From Lachnospiraceae bacterium UBA5899 (GTDB lineage: Bacteria > Bacillota > Clostridia > Lachnospirales > Lachnospiraceae): DNA of 5,133 nt. Positions within the stretch are counted from its first letter, which is position 1, and every line of letters starts with the position of its first letter. Of this stretch, positions 4,349 through 5,133 are shown piece after piece. The stretch is taken from NCBI GenBank assembly GCA_002432425.1, contig DJEL01000011.1:26208-31340 (forward strand), written 5' to 3'. The position numbers were made by a program, and so were the translations under genes. Below the pieces are notes generated by a model. That model searched no databases, was not told the DNA's origin, and saw only the letters and a list, made by a program, of their open reading frames with translations.

Positions 4349-5133
4349 GTGGCAAGTCGTATTCAAGGAATTACAGTAGAGATTGGTGGCGATACTACCA
4401 AGTTGCAAACCGCGCTAAAAGGTGTCAACGGAGAAATTAAAAATACACAGGCGCAGCTTAAGGATGTCAATAAACTCCTAAAGTTGGATCCGGGAAATAC
4501 AGAGCTGCTTGCTCAAAAGCATAAGCTCTTAGGAGAGGCTGTTGAAGAAACAAAGAATAAGCTCGCAACCTTAAAACAGGCAGCGGCTCAGACAAACACA
4601 GCTCTTGCAAATGGGGAGATTTCCCAGGAGCAATATGATGCTCTGCAAAGAGAGATTATTGAGACAGAACAGGATTTAAAGAAATTAGAGACACAAGCGA
4701 ACCAGTCTGCTACGGCAGTTCAAAAGATAGCTGCATCAGGAGAAAAGTTAAAGACTGTAGGAGATAATATTTCCTCTGCAGGTCAGAAATTACTTCCTGT
4801 TACAGCAGGCGTTACAGGACTTGGAACAGCAGCAGTTTCTACAGCAGCAAACTTTGAGTCGGCAATGTCACAGGTGCAGGCGACAATGGGAATTACGAAA
4901 GATTCCATGTCTACGGTTGATGGACAGTCAGTAAATACAATGGATACGTTGAATGAGCTGGCAAAGAAGATGGGATGGGATGCCATTAAGACCATTTTTA
5001 CGACGGTATTTGGCATTATCAAAACCCTGGTTACAACTTATTTCAATCTTTATAAGACAATCATTGAGACCGTTTTTAACCTCATTAAGACGATTGTGAC
5101 AACGGTATGGGATGTTTATTGTATACTTAAAAT
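4349..5133 (+). CDS. Phage tail tape-measure protein, partial and internally deleted
   Basis: The GTG-started frame is open to the window end (261 codons). Tape-measure proteins set siphophage tail length and reach the host membrane during DNA entry. Residues 1 to about 150 form a long helical, coiled-coil-type N-terminus (VEIGGDTTKLQTALKGVN, KLLKLDPGNTELL), followed by a Gly/Ala-rich stretch and AANFESAMSQVQATMG (about residues 168-183), typical of this family. At residue 209 (ELAKKMG) the sequence would normally continue into the large tape-measure core. Instead it passes at codon 4976 to WDAIKTIFTTV and further 11-residue repeats that belong to the distal part. The core and membrane segments are therefore missing while the frame is kept. 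Family proteins are usually several times longer. The last residues (VYCILK) also leave the repeat pattern. It is probably a non-functional prophage relic, or an assembly chimera. Confidence 0.85.
   Translation, partial: MASRIQGITVEIGGDTTKLQTALKGVNGEIKNTQAQLKDVNKLLKLDPGNTELLAQKHKLLGEAVEETKNKLATLKQAAAQTNTALANGEISQEQYDALQREIIETEQDLKKLETQANQSATAVQKIAASGEKLKTVGDNISSAGQKLLPVTAGVTGLGTAAVSTAANFESAMSQVQATMGITKDSMSTVDGQSVNTMDTLNELAKKMGWDAIKTIFTTVFGIIKTLVTTYFNLYKTIIETVFNLIKTIVTTVWDVYCILK
4976..5131 (+). repeat. 33-nt (11-residue) tape-measure repeats
   Basis: Residues 210-253 form four 11-residue repeats, each starting with Trp or Phe: WDAIKTIFTTV, FGIIKTLVTTY, FNLYKTIIETV and FNLIKTIVTTV. A fifth begins with WD at 254 and then breaks off. 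Repeats of 11 residues with aromatic residues at fixed positions are known from phage tape-measure proteins, where copy number scales with tail length. Confidence 0.8.

Larger units (their letters stand above)
3312..5133 (+). mobile_element. Prophage remnant (tail module fragments)
   Basis: It comprises the truncated tail-assembly protein, the inserted XRE cassette and the internally deleted tape-measure gene. No capsid, portal, integrase or lysis genes are visible. The left limit is uncertain: the element could begin as early as the 3' end of rlmD (about 2381). The right limit is outside the window. Confidence 0.6.

Noticed and set aside
4783..5022. Minus-strand open frame of 79 codons
   Set aside because: It lies opposite the well-supported tape-measure gene and has no ribosome site or recognisable motif.

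Overview
The window looks like a chromosomal segment from a low-to-mid GC Gram-positive anaerobe, most likely a Clostridia/Lachnospiraceae-type Bacillota. The evidence is strong AGGAGG-type ribosome sites, a short-form TrmA-type rRNA methyltransferase without an N-terminal TRAM domain, and phage tail genes of the kind common in gut Firmicutes. This assignment is an inference; there is no rRNA or marker gene to prove it.

Left part (1-2425), host backbone. An extended -10 promoter candidate (33-61) is followed by a very regular A/purine-rich array (76-440). The array holds seven units of 52 bp, and inside it 14 half-sites (AAGCA alternating with TGCTT) are spaced 26 bp apart with one 27-bp exception. 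The last unit ends exactly at the start codon of a Nudix hydrolase gene (441-869). That gene overlaps by ATGA with an RlmD/RlmCD-like 23S rRNA m5U methyltransferase gene (866-2425), so the two form one operon with the array as its probable leader. The methyltransferase has all catalytic and Fe-S residues. It also carries an unusual charged extension of about 136 residues, built largely from 12-residue (36-nt) tandem repeats.

Middle part (2426-3310), AT-rich accessory DNA. The 3' end of rlmD is a known integration site for mobile elements in Firmicutes, and base composition drops just after it. Here lie a small very acidic protein gene of unknown function (2656-3105), a 38-bp near-perfect palindrome (3137-3174), and an unassigned coding-like fragment.

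Right part (3312-5133), prophage remnant. The C-terminal end of a tail-assembly-type protein (3312-3437) is separated from the tail tape-measure gene (4349 to the window end) by an AT-rich cassette. The cassette carries an XRE-family regulator (3516-4262) and two tandem intrinsic terminators. It lies between two copies of TTYTAGGAGG, and removing it would join the tail gene directly to the tape-measure ribosome site, so it resembles a phage moron. The tape-measure gene has lost its central region: residues 1-209 are the usual N-terminus, joined in frame to the distal 11-residue repeats. The phage is therefore probably defective.

Most unusual are the 26/52-bp array in the Nudix-rlmD leader and the repeat-built extension of RlmD. 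I recognise no complete novel defence or mobile system here.
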